Notes: generated from the sequence alone by a model not told the origin. 64,000 nucleotides of DNA from Sinohyriopsis cumingii (GCA_028554795.2 CM068831.1:66811982-66875981); one strand, 5' to 3'; numbered from the stretch's first letter, positions 9,629-18,720 are shown. Program-made: numbers and translations.

Positions 9629-11041
9629 TTACATGTTTTCCACTGGCGCATCAACGATTCTCATTCGTCCACCAACACCTTCCAACAGCATTGATTTATC
9701 GCTGAGAATGACAGCAATAGCTCTATAATCAGCAATAACGCCGCGAGTTACATTAGCTCGGAAGTGTATATCAACGACGGATTGTCTCGTTAAATCAAGA
9801 TGTTCCAGCGAAAAGTAATAGATCGGATATAGTTCTCTGAAATCATATTGTGATATTTGCAAACCAGTGTCGACGTTTTGATCACGACTCATATACGACA
9901 GCAACCGATGGTACACGCGTGCAATATGGTTTTGACCGTAATTAAGCTGTATATCCTCGGATGGTTCCTGCTGACCGTTTATTCTCAGCGAGACGTCAGT
10001 AACGCCTAATCGATCAAATATCATATGGCTGGATAATTGATTATCAACTCTCGTCATATCCTGCAACGCGACAAATATATGACGTGGAGCCGAAATGCCT
10101 TGTTGTGATGCCAGGTTCCATGTGAATATACCATTGATATTTGATTGCTTAGTATCTGTTGTTGTTGTTAGCCAACTTAGTAATGATTTTCCTCCCTGCT
10201 CCATAAAGGATAGCAATCGTGCCTCTGTGGTAATGGATGGAGTTATTACTGGCATCCACAATAATATTTTAGTTAAAACGACTTTACCAGGGTCATTATT
10301 TGGATTTGCAAGATCCGCTGGAATTCTCCAAATTGCATTTCTATCATCACCTTTTCGCACAAGCACCACGGTATGCTTTGCTCCGTAGATAACTTTTCGC
10401 ACGTTTCTACAAAATCCAAATATATGATGCAGTGGAATCGCGCATGAGAAAGATCTACGCGGTCCTGTTAACATTGATATGCGTGTTGCAGCTCCGAGGT
10501 TGAAATTAGGATCGCTGTTTATAATCATATTCTCAACATCAGCGTCATTGTTATTAGCATTATTTCTTGGTCGTCTTACCACAAATTGCGAGTTTCCAGC
10601 AGTGTTTTTATTATCCTTTGCAAACATCATAGATGGACCCGCTGATCTTGTATAATCGTCGGAATATCTTGCTAGCCCGATTATTGTTGTAGCAACATCA
10701 ACATCGCGTTCTATAGACTCGATCTCTCGCCCGTCAATGAGATATTTTGCGCTCTCAAATAGCGCCATTACGCCGTTATTGACTAAGCCAACTTTGGTAC
10801 CATCTGGATACGGTGCTGGTACAGCAGGAGTATCGGCCTCTGTTACAAGTTCTCCTTCGATTTCAATAAACGCTTCACACGGTAAAAAATATTTACTGGT
10901 ATCATGGACTTGAAGTTCAATTCGCGATCGTATGTTGGGTTGTACTGCATGATAGGAATAAAATTGATAATTACGGACAGAATCATCCTTGTGCACTGGT
11001 GCGTCCATATCAAACGCCGGGTCAGCTGTTCGTTTAAACAT
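9629..11041 (-). CDS. Major capsid protein candidate
   Basis: The 470-residue protein, flanked by pVI-like and core-like genes and close to the protease, is the best candidate for the double jelly-roll major capsid protein that Polintons encode. Highly conserved stretches shared with P2 are VDVATTIIGLARYSDDYTRS, AGPSMMFAKD, HTVVLVRK and the C-terminal MRIVDAPVEN block. No signal peptide or membrane segment is seen. The double jelly-roll assignment rests on family knowledge, size and neighbours; a structure prediction would test it. ATG at 11041 follows TTAAATAAA. Confidence 0.75.
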   Translation of the reverse strand: MFKRTADPAFDMDAPVHKDDSVRNYQFYSYHAVQPNIRSRIELQVHDTSKYFLPCEAFIEIEGELVTEADTPAVPAPYPDGTKVGLVNNGVMALFESAKYLIDGREIESIERDVDVATTIIGLARYSDDYTRSAGPSMMFAKDNKNTAGNSQFVVRRPRNNANNNDADVENMIINSDPNFNLGAATRISMLTGPRRSFSCAIPLHHIFGFCRNVRKVIYGAKHTVVLVRKGDDRNAIWRIPADLANPNNDPGKVVLTKILLWMPVITPSITTEARLLSFMEQGGKSLLSWLTTTTDTKQSNINGIFTWNLASQQGISAPRHIFVALQDMTRVDNQLSSHMIFDRLGVTDVSLRINGQQEPSEDIQLNYGQNHIARVYHRLLSYMSRDQNVDTGLQISQYDFRELYPIYYFSLEHLDLTRQSVVDIHFRANVTRGVIADYRAIAVILSDKSMLLEGVGGRMRIVDAPVENM

Positions 11042-11071
11042 TTTATTTAATAATACGCTGCTGCATCTAAA

Positions 11072-11536
11072 TCATCGTCGTGGTTTTAAACCACTTCCCG
11101 CTATTATGTTTGCGATGTCATCTTGATTATTGTTTACCAACGACGCTAGTTTTTCTTCCACGGCGTTATTTATTACTTTACTGACATTTGCAGGCATCAC
11201 TGTCGTTGATGGCATCACCGGTGGTTTTTGTTTTTTTCTTGAAAACCCCCTAGATTTCACCAACGACATTAGTTTGTCCCGTGCGGCTGAAAGCGCCTTT
11301 CCGGCGACATCTCCAATGGCACTAATACCCTTATCACGAATAACATCAATAGCCTTCATTCCTAATTGTTTGGCTAACGGCGCTACTTTTGGAGCCATTC
11401 TTGTAAATAACCCCGCAATGGTGCTACCGAGACCGTCTCCGTACCACGCGCGGTAAATAGGCAATCGCGAGTTTACCACGTAGACGAGTACTGGTTTATC
11501 GTGGTTGTAGTGTATGATCATCCTTATTAAAAACAC
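11072..11536 (-). CDS. pVI/pX-like minor capsid protein with GDGLG motif
   Basis: The 154-residue protein holds the segment YGDGLGSTIAGLFTRMAPKV followed by amphipathic, lysine-rich helices (AAGKAL and SAARDKLMSLVKS regions) and a C-terminal IIAGSGLKPRR. A short N-terminal part, then GDGLG and an amphipathic helix, recalls adenoviral protein VI and related membrane-lytic minor proteins. The P2 homologue (55340-56269) keeps YGDGLG and the IAGS end. The start may be the first ATG (11536) or the Met six codons in. A role in membrane disruption is inference. Confidence 0.55.
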   Translation of the reverse strand: MFLIRMIIHYNHDKPVLVYVVNSRLPIYRAWYGDGLGSTIAGLFTRMAPKVAPLAKQLGMKAIDVIRDKGISAIGDVAGKALSAARDKLMSLVKSRGFSRKKQKPPVMPSTTVMPANVSKVINNAVEEKLASLVNNNQDDIANIIAGSGLKPRR

Positions 11537-11898
11537 CAGTTTTCCAATTAGTGATTGTAATCACCAGTGATTGTGATCACCAGTGATTGATTACCCCCCC
11601 ACCGCCGTGTGGAAAACCGGAATAAATTTTATCAAAATTTCCTTGGGTTTTTGCCCTCGATAAAAATCCGGTTTTTTTCTGGTTTTTTCTTGATTTTTAG
11701 TCATTTTTGGTCGTTTTTTGTTGCCTATAGTCGTTTTTTTCTCGATTTTTCAGAAAAACATCGATTTTCTCTAAATGATTTCCTTGGGTTTTTGCCCTCA
11801 AAAAATGGCCAAAAATAGCCAAAAACAGTCAAAAAATGGCCAAAAACAGTCAAAAAATGGCCAAAAACAGTCAAAAATTAACAAAAACGATAATTTTT
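11537..11898. repeat. Non-coding T-rich and short-repeat spacer in P1
   Basis: This is the largest spacer inside the virion module. It has interlocking GTGATTGTGATCACCAGT-type repeats at 11545-11590, a T-rich tract at 11640-11790 and, at 11800-11880, about four units of CCAAAAACAGTCAAAAAATGG. A 69-codon open frame on the plus strand is low-complexity and is not called as a gene. P2 has no such block between the same two genes. Confidence 0.7.
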
Positions 11899-12906
11899 TT
11901 AATCATCCACGAGTTCGTCTATGAGCGTTCGATATGAATTAATGTCTATGATACCACCTGCAAATAACCGCTTGCAAATATCAGCGGCCTCATTGATTAT
12001 TTCCGTAGAGTTATTTCCGGCTCGTTTTCCTCCGATTAGTACCTCTAGCCGTGATATATCACTGAGAACACTACCAGGACAGGTAACACTAGCGTTTTCA
12101 ACTAGACCACTACCACTTGGATACCCCTCTCCGCTTGTTTTTTTAGAACCAGCTTTTTTTTGATGTTTTTCTCGGACTTCTTCTTTTTTCTGTTGTAGTA
12201 TTTCTTGTTGTTGTTGTATATCATAATCATCAACCCCCCTTCTAAATTCTTTATATCCCAATTCTTTTGTATGCAAGCGATCAACCCCTTTATTCGTTTT
12301 ATACAACCAATTAACCCAGTCATCTCGTTTTATATTACTGTTTTTATACTCGTCTTTTAAAAAGTCATTTCTTGAATAATAGCTTTGAGCGGCAAAATTA
12401 CCAAAAATCCTATAATTGTATAATTTCAGTAATTGAGGTTGTTTTATTTGTGTTATAGCATCTTCAGTGAGTTTATCTATAAAGGAGACCCCTTTTTGAG
12501 TGGAAATTTTTTGAAGTTCACCAACATCACCCTGTTCAGAATCATCAATATCAGCTAATCGTTCATACTCTCGTTGGGTTTTTATATCACTGGAAAGTTG
12601 TTTTATCCGTTGCTGTGTTTGTTCTGTCTCTGCTGCTATCTTTTCAAGTACAGGAAGAAGAGGCACCTCTTTCCGTTCGCCTTCCTTAGGAATATCCCCA
12701 TATATTGCTCGTTCTGTTGCCGCTGTAACATCCTTAGTCGCTTTAGTTACCGGGGCAAAGAGTTGTTCGCTTCCAACAGTAAAATCGGTTTGTAGTTGCT
12801 GCCGCGTTTGAAGTTGTTCTCGGACCCTGTCTCGTAACGGTATGAACTTTTTAAGCGCTGCTAGCCGCTCTCTGGCTAGCCGAGTAGTAAGTGATTCGCC
12901 TACCAT
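11899..12906 (-). CDS. Scaffold-like virion-module protein with conserved GGKRAGNNS tail
   Basis: The 335-residue protein is mostly predicted helix, highly charged, with Gln-rich and Lys/Glu-rich coil stretches (about 45-125 and 225-255). Its last ~60 residues are the most conserved part: ISRLEVLIGGKRAGNNS, then EIINEAADICKRLF, then LIDELVDD. The same tail in P2 is nearly identical. I know no function for it. Being first of the main capsid cluster and helix-rich, it could be a scaffolding or portal-associated protein. ATG at 12906 follows TTTACAATA. Confidence 0.65.
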   Translation of the reverse strand: MVGESLTTRLARERLAALKKFIPLRDRVREQLQTRQQLQTDFTVGSEQLFAPVTKATKDVTAATERAIYGDIPKEGERKEVPLLPVLEKIAAETEQTQQRIKQLSSDIKTQREYERLADIDDSEQGDVGELQKISTQKGVSFIDKLTEDAITQIKQPQLLKLYNYRIFGNFAAQSYYSRNDFLKDEYKNSNIKRDDWVNWLYKTNKGVDRLHTKELGYKEFRRGVDDYDIQQQQEILQQKKEEVREKHQKKAGSKKTSGEGYPSGSGLVENASVTCPGSVLSDISRLEVLIGGKRAGNNSTEIINEAADICKRLFAGGIIDINSYRTLIDELVDD

Positions 12907-12930
12907 TATTGTAAATTGATCCGCAATTTT

Positions 12931-13298
12931 CTAATTTTCCGCCGAGTGTACCATCGGGAGCTCCACGGAGTTTTCGTCTATAATCCTTCTAATGTTTTTG
13001 ATCTTACTAGAAATCTCCCGGCGTCGTTCATAAACACGTCCGAGTTTTTTTCGTATTATTTCAACGGCAGTGAATAGTCCAATGAATGCATTTGCGTCAT
13101 TGTGGTACAAGTTTTCATTAATCGTATGTTGTAATCGTTTTATAAAAAAGTACTCGCGGGCCAGGGTAAAACGCCCCCGTTTCGATTGTTCGTTAATAAT
13201 CTCATAATCGGATAATATTTTTTCACTGATAATTCAATTCCTTGATTTTTTAATTTTGAAATCTCGGCTAATATATTATTGATGTCTTCGATATTCAT
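12931..13298 (-). pseudogene. Small coiled protein, needs a -1 shift at an A6 run
   Basis: A frame opening with MNIEDINNILAEI at 13298 runs to about 13218, where GTG AAA AAA TAT occurs. The minus-one frame from there continues to a stop at 12931 and encodes a Lys/Arg/Ile-rich helical region (IRRIIDENSVEL). Homology to the minus-strand gene at 62155-62569, whose protein spans both halves, shows that the two parts belong together, total about 122 residues. The break could be a real frameshift mutation, a sequencing error in the A-run, or translational slippage. Function unknown. Confidence 0.6.
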
Positions 13299-13405
13299 TA
13301 TTCTTATAAAACATCTTGTTTTTAAATAAAAAAAAATGAAAACCCCGCGTATCAATTCCGAAGGTGTTTAATAATTCGTTTTCTTCCGGAATGGCGAATT
13401 TATTG

Positions 13406-13939
13406 TCATGGCGACTTCGTCAGCGCCATAGGCGCCGGTGACTTCGTATCTACATATGAAAATCGAATTCTATGCCCGGTCTTTTTTGAGATTGCTGTTT
13501 GATATACTCGTTCTGCTACTTTTCGTATTGAGGCGATACAAATGTCAAAGTATCTACTGGCTTCATTCATCGACTGAAATATTTTTTCCTCGTGAGTTGT
13601 TGTATCAAATGACTTTACGGGTTTTGCTTTCTTTGGGTATTTACCGGTTTGGCCTTTTTTGGTATTTTGACTCTGCGAGACAGCTTGCAAGTTTATAAGA
13701 GAATTATCAGTCTTATTATTATTAATATGATCAATCACAAGTCCATTTTCGATTAATCCGTTGAATACCTCAAATACCGCCCTATGAACATGGTACTTCT
13801 TCTTTCCGGCACCAAACATCAGATACCCCTGATTACTTACGGTACCAACCGGCTTCTTCAGTTTGCGGTTTCTAACAATGCCGTCGCGAGATGCCTCGTA
13901 ATTGACGAGCACAGGATGCGGCTGAAATTCTTGGTCCAT
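13406..13939 (-). CDS. HNH endonuclease of homing type (HNH_3 with NUMOD-like tail)
   Basis: The 177-residue protein contains the HNH_3 core: HRAVFEVFNG (about 52-61), VIDHINNNKTDNSLINLQ (about 68-85), followed by a region with SMNEASRYFDICIASIRKV that looks like the DNA-binding NUMOD1-type helix-turn-helix of phage and giant-virus homing endonucleases. An N-terminal YEASRDGIVRN matches the NUMOD4-like start of such proteins. It sits as a free-standing gene between the zinc protein and the small protein gene. It may act as a genome-recombination nuclease or be a selfish gene within the element. Confidence 0.85.
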   Translation of the reverse strand: MDQEFQPHPVLVNYEASRDGIVRNRKLKKPVGTVSNQGYLMFGAGKKKYHVHRAVFEVFNGLIENGLVIDHINNNKTDNSLINLQAVSQSQNTKKGQTGKYPKKAKPVKSFDTTTHEEKIFQSMNEASRYFDICIASIRKVAERVYQTAISKKTGHRIRFSYVDTKSPAPMALTKSP

Positions 13940-13952
13940 TTGTATAATAATA

Positions 13953-14276
13953 CTATTTGTCTAATTTATTATTTGGTTTAATTATAAATCTTTCAAGGTA
14001 GTCTTGGGGGGTTTTGATGACGAAGTCGGCGGTGGGGTCAATGACGGCGTTTTTAATTCGCTTGTCATAATAGCGTTTTAGTTCCCTGTATCGCTTTCCG
14101 CCACAATTGATACACAACTGCGATTTTCCTCTTACACCGACGTGACAAACCAAGCACGGGAGGGGGCCAAGAGAACCATTACGAACGCTTTGTAAATGAT
14201 ACCCGCAGAATTCGCCTCTACATGATTTATTGCACGGGGTTGTCGACCCAATCATCAACCATTTGCAGTGATTCAT
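13953..14276 (-). CDS. Small zinc-ribbon protein
   Basis: The 107-residue protein has paired cysteines: CNKSCRGEFCGYH, CLVCHVG and CINCGGKRYRELKRYY. This suggests two zinc-binding knuckles followed by a basic helix. I chose ATG 14276 (MNHCKWL); 14294 is also possible. It is divergent from the polymerase gene with only about 40 bp between the starts, so one short promoter region probably serves both. It could bind nucleic acid. The family is not recognised. Confidence 0.6.
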   Translation of the reverse strand: MNHCKWLMIGSTTPCNKSCRGEFCGYHLQSVRNGSLGPLPCLVCHVGVRGKSQLCINCGGKRYRELKRYYDKRIKNAVIDPTADFVIKTPQDYLERFIIKPNNKLDK

Positions 14277-14315
14277 TATACTATATTCTTTCATTTAAAT
14301 ACTTGTTTTAATTAT

Positions 14316-17300
14316 ATGGATGAGTTCGAGAGATTAGCAGCAATTAAGCCCTGGAAAAATATTAAGTTCAATCTCGATAGAGTCCTCAAGGACGCACCAA
14401 AAGCGTTAATAAACGATAGAACCCTGTTGAGTAAAATACGCGATTGTATCGATGAATTCAAGCGTGATGGCGCATCTCATAGTTGGTCAACATTTCGAAT
14501 TGATGGCGTTGTTGATGCTACCATGAACGACAACCGCGCAGCAACGATAATATCACAACTTGACGGTAAAAGGTATTTCTTCAGAGTAAAATTCATTGTC
14601 CGGGTGGAATCAGGTGATTGGATCATACGTGATAAATTTGAACCAGTTCTCAGCGACAAGAAAACAGTCATTGTCAGCCGCGACTCCAAGCCGGGGTTGT
14701 TAACCGGAATTGACAGACCATACTATGAACGAGCGTATCCTGAAACAGCAGTTGTTTATGGAATATACCCGTTAAATAAGAAACCTGATATCGGAAAACT
14801 GAAACCGATGAAACAGTCAACTGGGATAAATTGTGTAGCAGAACGAATAATAGAGCATTTTACAAATGCATGTCGAGGAAACAAATTGACTGATTTACGA
14901 CGTAGCAAAATCAACCAGTGGGAACTAACCGTAAAAGAGCGTGGAGCAACCATCAGCGACATAGCGAGATTAGAAACGTCGTTGAGATTTCCAATAACCG
15001 TTACAACAATAACCGGTGAAGTATTATACGAATCAAAGTACAAATCAAATGGGACCCCAATCAAAATTATTGATCATAACGAACACGCGTGGACGCCCGC
15101 GATCACAGTGTTTCCACGGGATAGAACAGTAAGGTATATACCCGAAGAATTCCTGGGAGAACAATTCTCCAAGGACGGTTTTCTCGCGGAGAGGAAACTA
15201 TTTGATGCTATTGCCTACTTGTGTAAAAACGACCCTGTATCAGTGTGGTTACTTCGCAGCGCTGAAAACGATGCGGATACCTTTGATCAGTTTGTAAGAC
15301 CAAACGGCGAATTATATCGCACTGAAGCATTTCACAACAGGATGAAAAAAACCGCCATGGAATTTGAAGAGCATGATGAACAACTGCTAACAAATTGTTT
15401 TACAATTCCATCGGTTGTAGCTCGTGTTGCAGCAAGGAAAAATGCGTGGAGACCAACGCGCAGGGAATTTCTACCGGATGTGCAATCCAGTTGTTTGGAA
15501 TACTATCACGGTGGACTATGGAACACTGAATACAACCGCGACGCTATGATCTCGGTTGATATGGTTGCCTGTTATCCAGCGAGTTTTCTCGGGTATGGAT
15601 CCGCCGCTGAGTACTTTAGACGATTTGGACACCCCAGTCATGAAATGACTCGTGTTGCTATTAATGGACCACTGCCTGATTTTGATTTAACCGGATTCGC
15701 TCGCATAGTATCATTTGAATTCGCGGCAGGACTCCATCGCTGTTGCTATATTTGGATCGGTAGACACATGGCTGAAAAGAAGTGGCTGCCAATAGCGCTG
15801 CTACGGTATATGATTGATTGTAGCATGCTAGTTTCGTTGATTGTCAGTGACGCGATTATATCATACCGGGCACAGACTGAAGTCTGGTTACCAGAACCGG
15901 AGCGTCTAGATAGCATAATTGACGAGTCCAGAAAAAACATTGATGCCGACGAGGAATATATCATCGAATGGTCCAGGAGGATATTTAACCAACGAAACCG
16001 CGAGGCAAAAGATCTCGGTAGAAGAATAATTGGTAAGTTCACACAAGGTGGAAAAAACCACGACTACAAACGATATTGCTCACGGCTGATTATAGATGAC
16101 GCAGAATATGATTTCGTAATCAAGGACGCAGTGGCAAAAAATAGATACGTGAACTGCAAAACAGCTTTCTTGTCCAATGGAACGAGGTTGGGTACAGTTG
16201 TTTCCTACAGCGATGGAGACAGCCCGGCATATCCGCATTTGAGGGCGTCTATGCTGGGTTACGCCGCTATCAATTTATTCTCGATGATAAATAGATTTCC
16301 CGACACCGCGGTTAGAGTAGCCGTTGATTCATTTTATATAGACGTAAAGTACAAGGGAAACTTAGCCGAGTTTACTAGTCCGGACGAGAGTTGGGGTATA
16401 TGGAGAATTAAAAATGAAATACGACGCGATTATTCCCCGTCAGCAAATGTCACCGTTGAAAACAATTACTTACGCGGTGATAATTTATCAGAATGGTCTA
16501 ATGCACCACCGTGTTCTGATCCAATTTGTAGATATAAAACAGTTTATTTAAGCGGCTGTGGCGGGTCAGGAAAGACGACTCGGGCAATTGAATTATTTCG
16601 AACGCGGGCAAGTATAATCGTGCTTACACCGACCCATAGACTAGCGCGAGAGATAAAACAACGAAATGTTGACGCCGTTACTTATCACAGCTTTTTTCGA
16701 TACAGCGGCGGTGAGTGGACTCCTGATCGAATGGGTGAAAAATTTATTCCTGGGGTTATCATTTGGGATGAAATATGTACTGTTTCGTTAGATGTTTTAC
16801 AAATGTTTCTTGATTGGTTGCTGCTCGCGAATACAGCGGTAATCATGTGTGGCGACCATGGTCAACCACCACCATTTGTCGGCGAGGGCCCACATGATTG
16901 GTTAAAGGGTTTTGTGGACTATTATGAAGAAACCGATACTGATTACCGAGCACTTGATGAACAACTGCGCGGGGTTAAAAAATTAATCAGATTACAGCCG
17001 GATAGAATTCAGTGTGAAATAATTCGCGAGGTGATTCCGGAAACGCCGTTAAATGAATTCTGGGAAACATGGAGACCAAACGATTTGATTGTAGCGAGTA
17101 GAAAGATAGTCAGGGACACACTTCAGCGGAAGTTGTTTACGTTGCATAAGGAAAAGTTTCCAACGCGTCCAGTGCCGTTATGTTATAGACCCGCGGATAC
17201 ACGGCGGCAGAATATTGAAGTTGAGATTCCAGGCCGGACAGAAAAACAAATTCTCGTGCTGAATGATATTGTGCTCGTTGATATCAGCGTCGTCGAGGAC

Positions 17301-17783
17301 GCGCTACGTGCTGATAAATCCCCGTGGACGCTAGGATACGCAACGACAATACATTCCTCGCAGGGACTAACCATCACGGACACAATTGTTTGGATAGTTG
17401 ATAATCGCATCGAATGGTCGAATCTAGTCTATCTTGCAGTGTCCAGAGTACGAAGGATAAATCAGCTTCGAAGAATTGTTATTGACGGAGTCACTGACGG
17501 AGTCACCATCGATGCAAGCGTCATTGATAGAAAACTCTCGGGTTACCGCCAACAGGATAAAAAAAAACAGCGGCGTTTTGATATTGATGCCGAATTAATA
17601 ATCTCGCTACGACAACAACAGAATAATCACTGCGCGAGTTGCAATTGTATAATGAGTTGGCGTTATTCGGATAAAGACACTCGCCAATTTACCGTGGATA
17701 GGATCGATAACAGTCTCGGTCATGTCAAAAACAATGTGAGGTTGACCTGTCTTGAGTGCAATAGACGCAACGGCGCTAGTTAA
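14316..17783 (+). CDS. Family-B-like DNA polymerase fused to SF1 helicase and HNH nuclease
   Basis: The 1155-residue protein has, in order: an N-terminal ~400 residues without a recognisable exonuclease signature; a polymerase palm with motif A SVDMVACYPASF (Asp415, Tyr420) and motif C AVDSFYID (Asp671 and Asp676; usual form DTDS); a superfamily 1 helicase with Walker A GCGGSGKTT (747-755), Walker B IIWDE (815-819), GDHGQ (about 846-850), TTIHSSQG (about 1010-1017) and AVSR (about 1040-1043); and a C-terminal HNH with CASC (1106-1109), VDRIDNS and CLEC. Polinton polymerases normally have exonuclease plus palm only. Start at 14316 (MDEFERL) avoids overlap with the divergent gene. The 3' end overlaps the integrase stop by 8 bp. 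Confidence 0.85.
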   Translation: MDEFERLAAIKPWKNIKFNLDRVLKDAPKALINDRTLLSKIRDCIDEFKRDGASHSWSTFRIDGVVDATMNDNRAATIISQLDGKRYFFRVKFIVRVESGDWIIRDKFEPVLSDKKTVIVSRDSKPGLLTGIDRPYYERAYPETAVVYGIYPLNKKPDIGKLKPMKQSTGINCVAERIIEHFTNACRGNKLTDLRRSKINQWELTVKERGATISDIARLETSLRFPITVTTITGEVLYESKYKSNGTPIKIIDHNEHAWTPAITVFPRDRTVRYIPEEFLGEQFSKDGFLAERKLFDAIAYLCKNDPVSVWLLRSAENDADTFDQFVRPNGELYRTEAFHNRMKKTAMEFEEHDEQLLTNCFTIPSVVARVAARKNAWRPTRREFLPDVQSSCLEYYHGGLWNTEYNRDAMISVDMVACYPASFLGYGSAAEYFRRFGHPSHEMTRVAINGPLPDFDLTGFARIVSFEFAAGLHRCCYIWIGRHMAEKKWLPIALLRYMIDCSMLVSLIVSDAIISYRAQTEVWLPEPERLDSIIDESRKNIDADEEYIIEWSRRIFNQRNREAKDLGRRIIGKFTQGGKNHDYKRYCSRLIIDDAEYDFVIKDAVAKNRYVNCKTAFLSNGTRLGTVVSYSDGDSPAYPHLRASMLGYAAINLFSMINRFPDTAVRVAVDSFYIDVKYKGNLAEFTSPDESWGIWRIKNEIRRDYSPSANVTVENNYLRGDNLSEWSNAPPCSDPICRYKTVYLSGCGGSGKTTRAIELFRTRASIIVLTPTHRLAREIKQRNVDAVTYHSFFRYSGGEWTPDRMGEKFIPGVIIWDEICTVSLDVLQMFLDWLLLANTAVIMCGDHGQPPPFVGEGPHDWLKGFVDYYEETDTDYRALDEQLRGVKKLIRLQPDRIQCEIIREVIPETPLNEFWETWRPNDLIVASRKIVRDTLQRKLFTLHKEKFPTRPVPLCYRPADTRRQNIEVEIPGRTEKQILVLNDIVLVDISVVEDALRADKSPWTLGYATTIHSSQGLTITDTIVWIVDNRIEWSNLVYLAVSRVRRINQLRRIVIDGVTDGVTIDASVIDRKLSGYRQQDKKKQRRFDIDAELIISLRQQQNNHCASCNCIMSWRYSDKDTRQFTVDRIDNSLGHVKNNVRLTCLECNRRNGAS

Positions 17784-18720
17784 GACCACGTGGTGGCAAT
17801 TGAGTATCGTTAGGTATCACTTGTAGTTGCTCGCGTGTAAATCCGCGCTGAGGAGCAGTTGAATCCAGTCTATAGATCGGTGATCTACCAGTTGATCGTG
17901 TTATCGTTGATATGTTATGTGTGGTAACACTCCAAATAGGATCAGTAGCCCTTTTTTTACCGCCTTCAAGCTCTCCTGGTTCATACAGATATCTAACAGT
18001 GACATCGCCGAGAATCGGCTTGGAAACGCTATTTATTTTTGATTTTCCGGGTATATACTCGTATTTAATCGCGTCGCTGGGCTTCATGTTGATTGCTCGG
18101 GTAATCTCGTTATTTAACGCTGCAATTACACCTGGCAACCTTTTAACCCATTCACGAGATCGTTTTTCTTGGATGAATTCCTTCGCGTATTGATATCCAA
18201 ATAACCGTTCAGCAAGAGTCCGATTGAATCGTTCAACAATTGCCTGATCACGATGTAGCGCAGTATGACCTCGTCGTATCGCGACGCTATGATGTTTCAG
18301 CGTTGATAAAACAGCGCCGCGAAATTCACTACCGGGATCAACTTGTAATAGATTTGGCCAGCGCAGAGGGCCTCTTCGATAAATTCTTTCAAACGCAGCG
18401 GCTACTTCAGTTGCCGACTTTGTTTTTAACGGCTCCGCTTGTTTGTATCGACTCGCAACATCAACTACGGTTAGCGCGTATTTGTAACCGTTGTCATGCG
18501 GCAGAAATAGTATATCAGCCTGATGAACTTCATTAGGTACGCTGACATCAAAGCGCGAGAAGTTGATTTGTTTAGGCGGTGGTAGATAGATTTGCCATAT
18601 AGCCTGTTTGGATAACCAATTAGCCGCAGTGGTCTTTGTTACCTTTGCAGCGCTTGCAAGCTTACCAATTGCGGCCTTCCCCTTCCAGTATCCTCTCGGA
18701 GAATAATAGATGGAATCCAT
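17776..18720 (-). CDS. Retroviral-type DDE integrase
   Basis: The 314-residue integrase has the catalytic triad Asp69 (HQADILF), Asp128 (QVDPGSEF) and Glu163 (AIVERFNR), giving the D-x58-D-x34-E spacing of retroviral and Polinton integrases. The N-terminus (YYSPRGYWKGKAAIGKL ... NWLSKQAIWQIY) is the Polinton-type helical domain, and the C-terminal part after about 240 is basic beta-type. It would insert the element ends and create the short target duplication. I chose ATG 18720 (MDSIYYS); a longer frame reaches 18777 but would overlap the phospholipase frame. It is convergent with the polymerase gene. Confidence 0.92.
   Translation of the reverse strand: MDSIYYSPRGYWKGKAAIGKLASAAKVTKTTAANWLSKQAIWQIYLPPPKQINFSRFDVSVPNEVHQADILFLPHDNGYKYALTVVDVASRYKQAEPLKTKSATEVAAAFERIYRRGPLRWPNLLQVDPGSEFRGAVLSTLKHHSVAIRRGHTALHRDQAIVERFNRTLAERLFGYQYAKEFIQEKRSREWVKRLPGVIAALNNEITRAINMKPSDAIKYEYIPGKSKINSVSKPILGDVTVRYLYEPGELEGGKKRATDPIWSVTTHNISTITRSTGRSPIYRLDSTAPQRGFTREQLQVIPNDTQLPPRGLN

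Noticed and set aside
11609..11818. 69-codon plus-strand open frame in the P1 spacer
   Set aside because: Phe-rich low-complexity translation of T-rich repeats with a repeated FLGFLPS; opposite to the gene cluster and with no homologue in P2.
14268..14316. Earlier in-frame ATG for the polymerase fusion
   Set aside because: It would overlap the start of the divergent zinc-ribbon gene, and the extra 16 residues are hydrophobic and unlike the family; 14316 is more likely.
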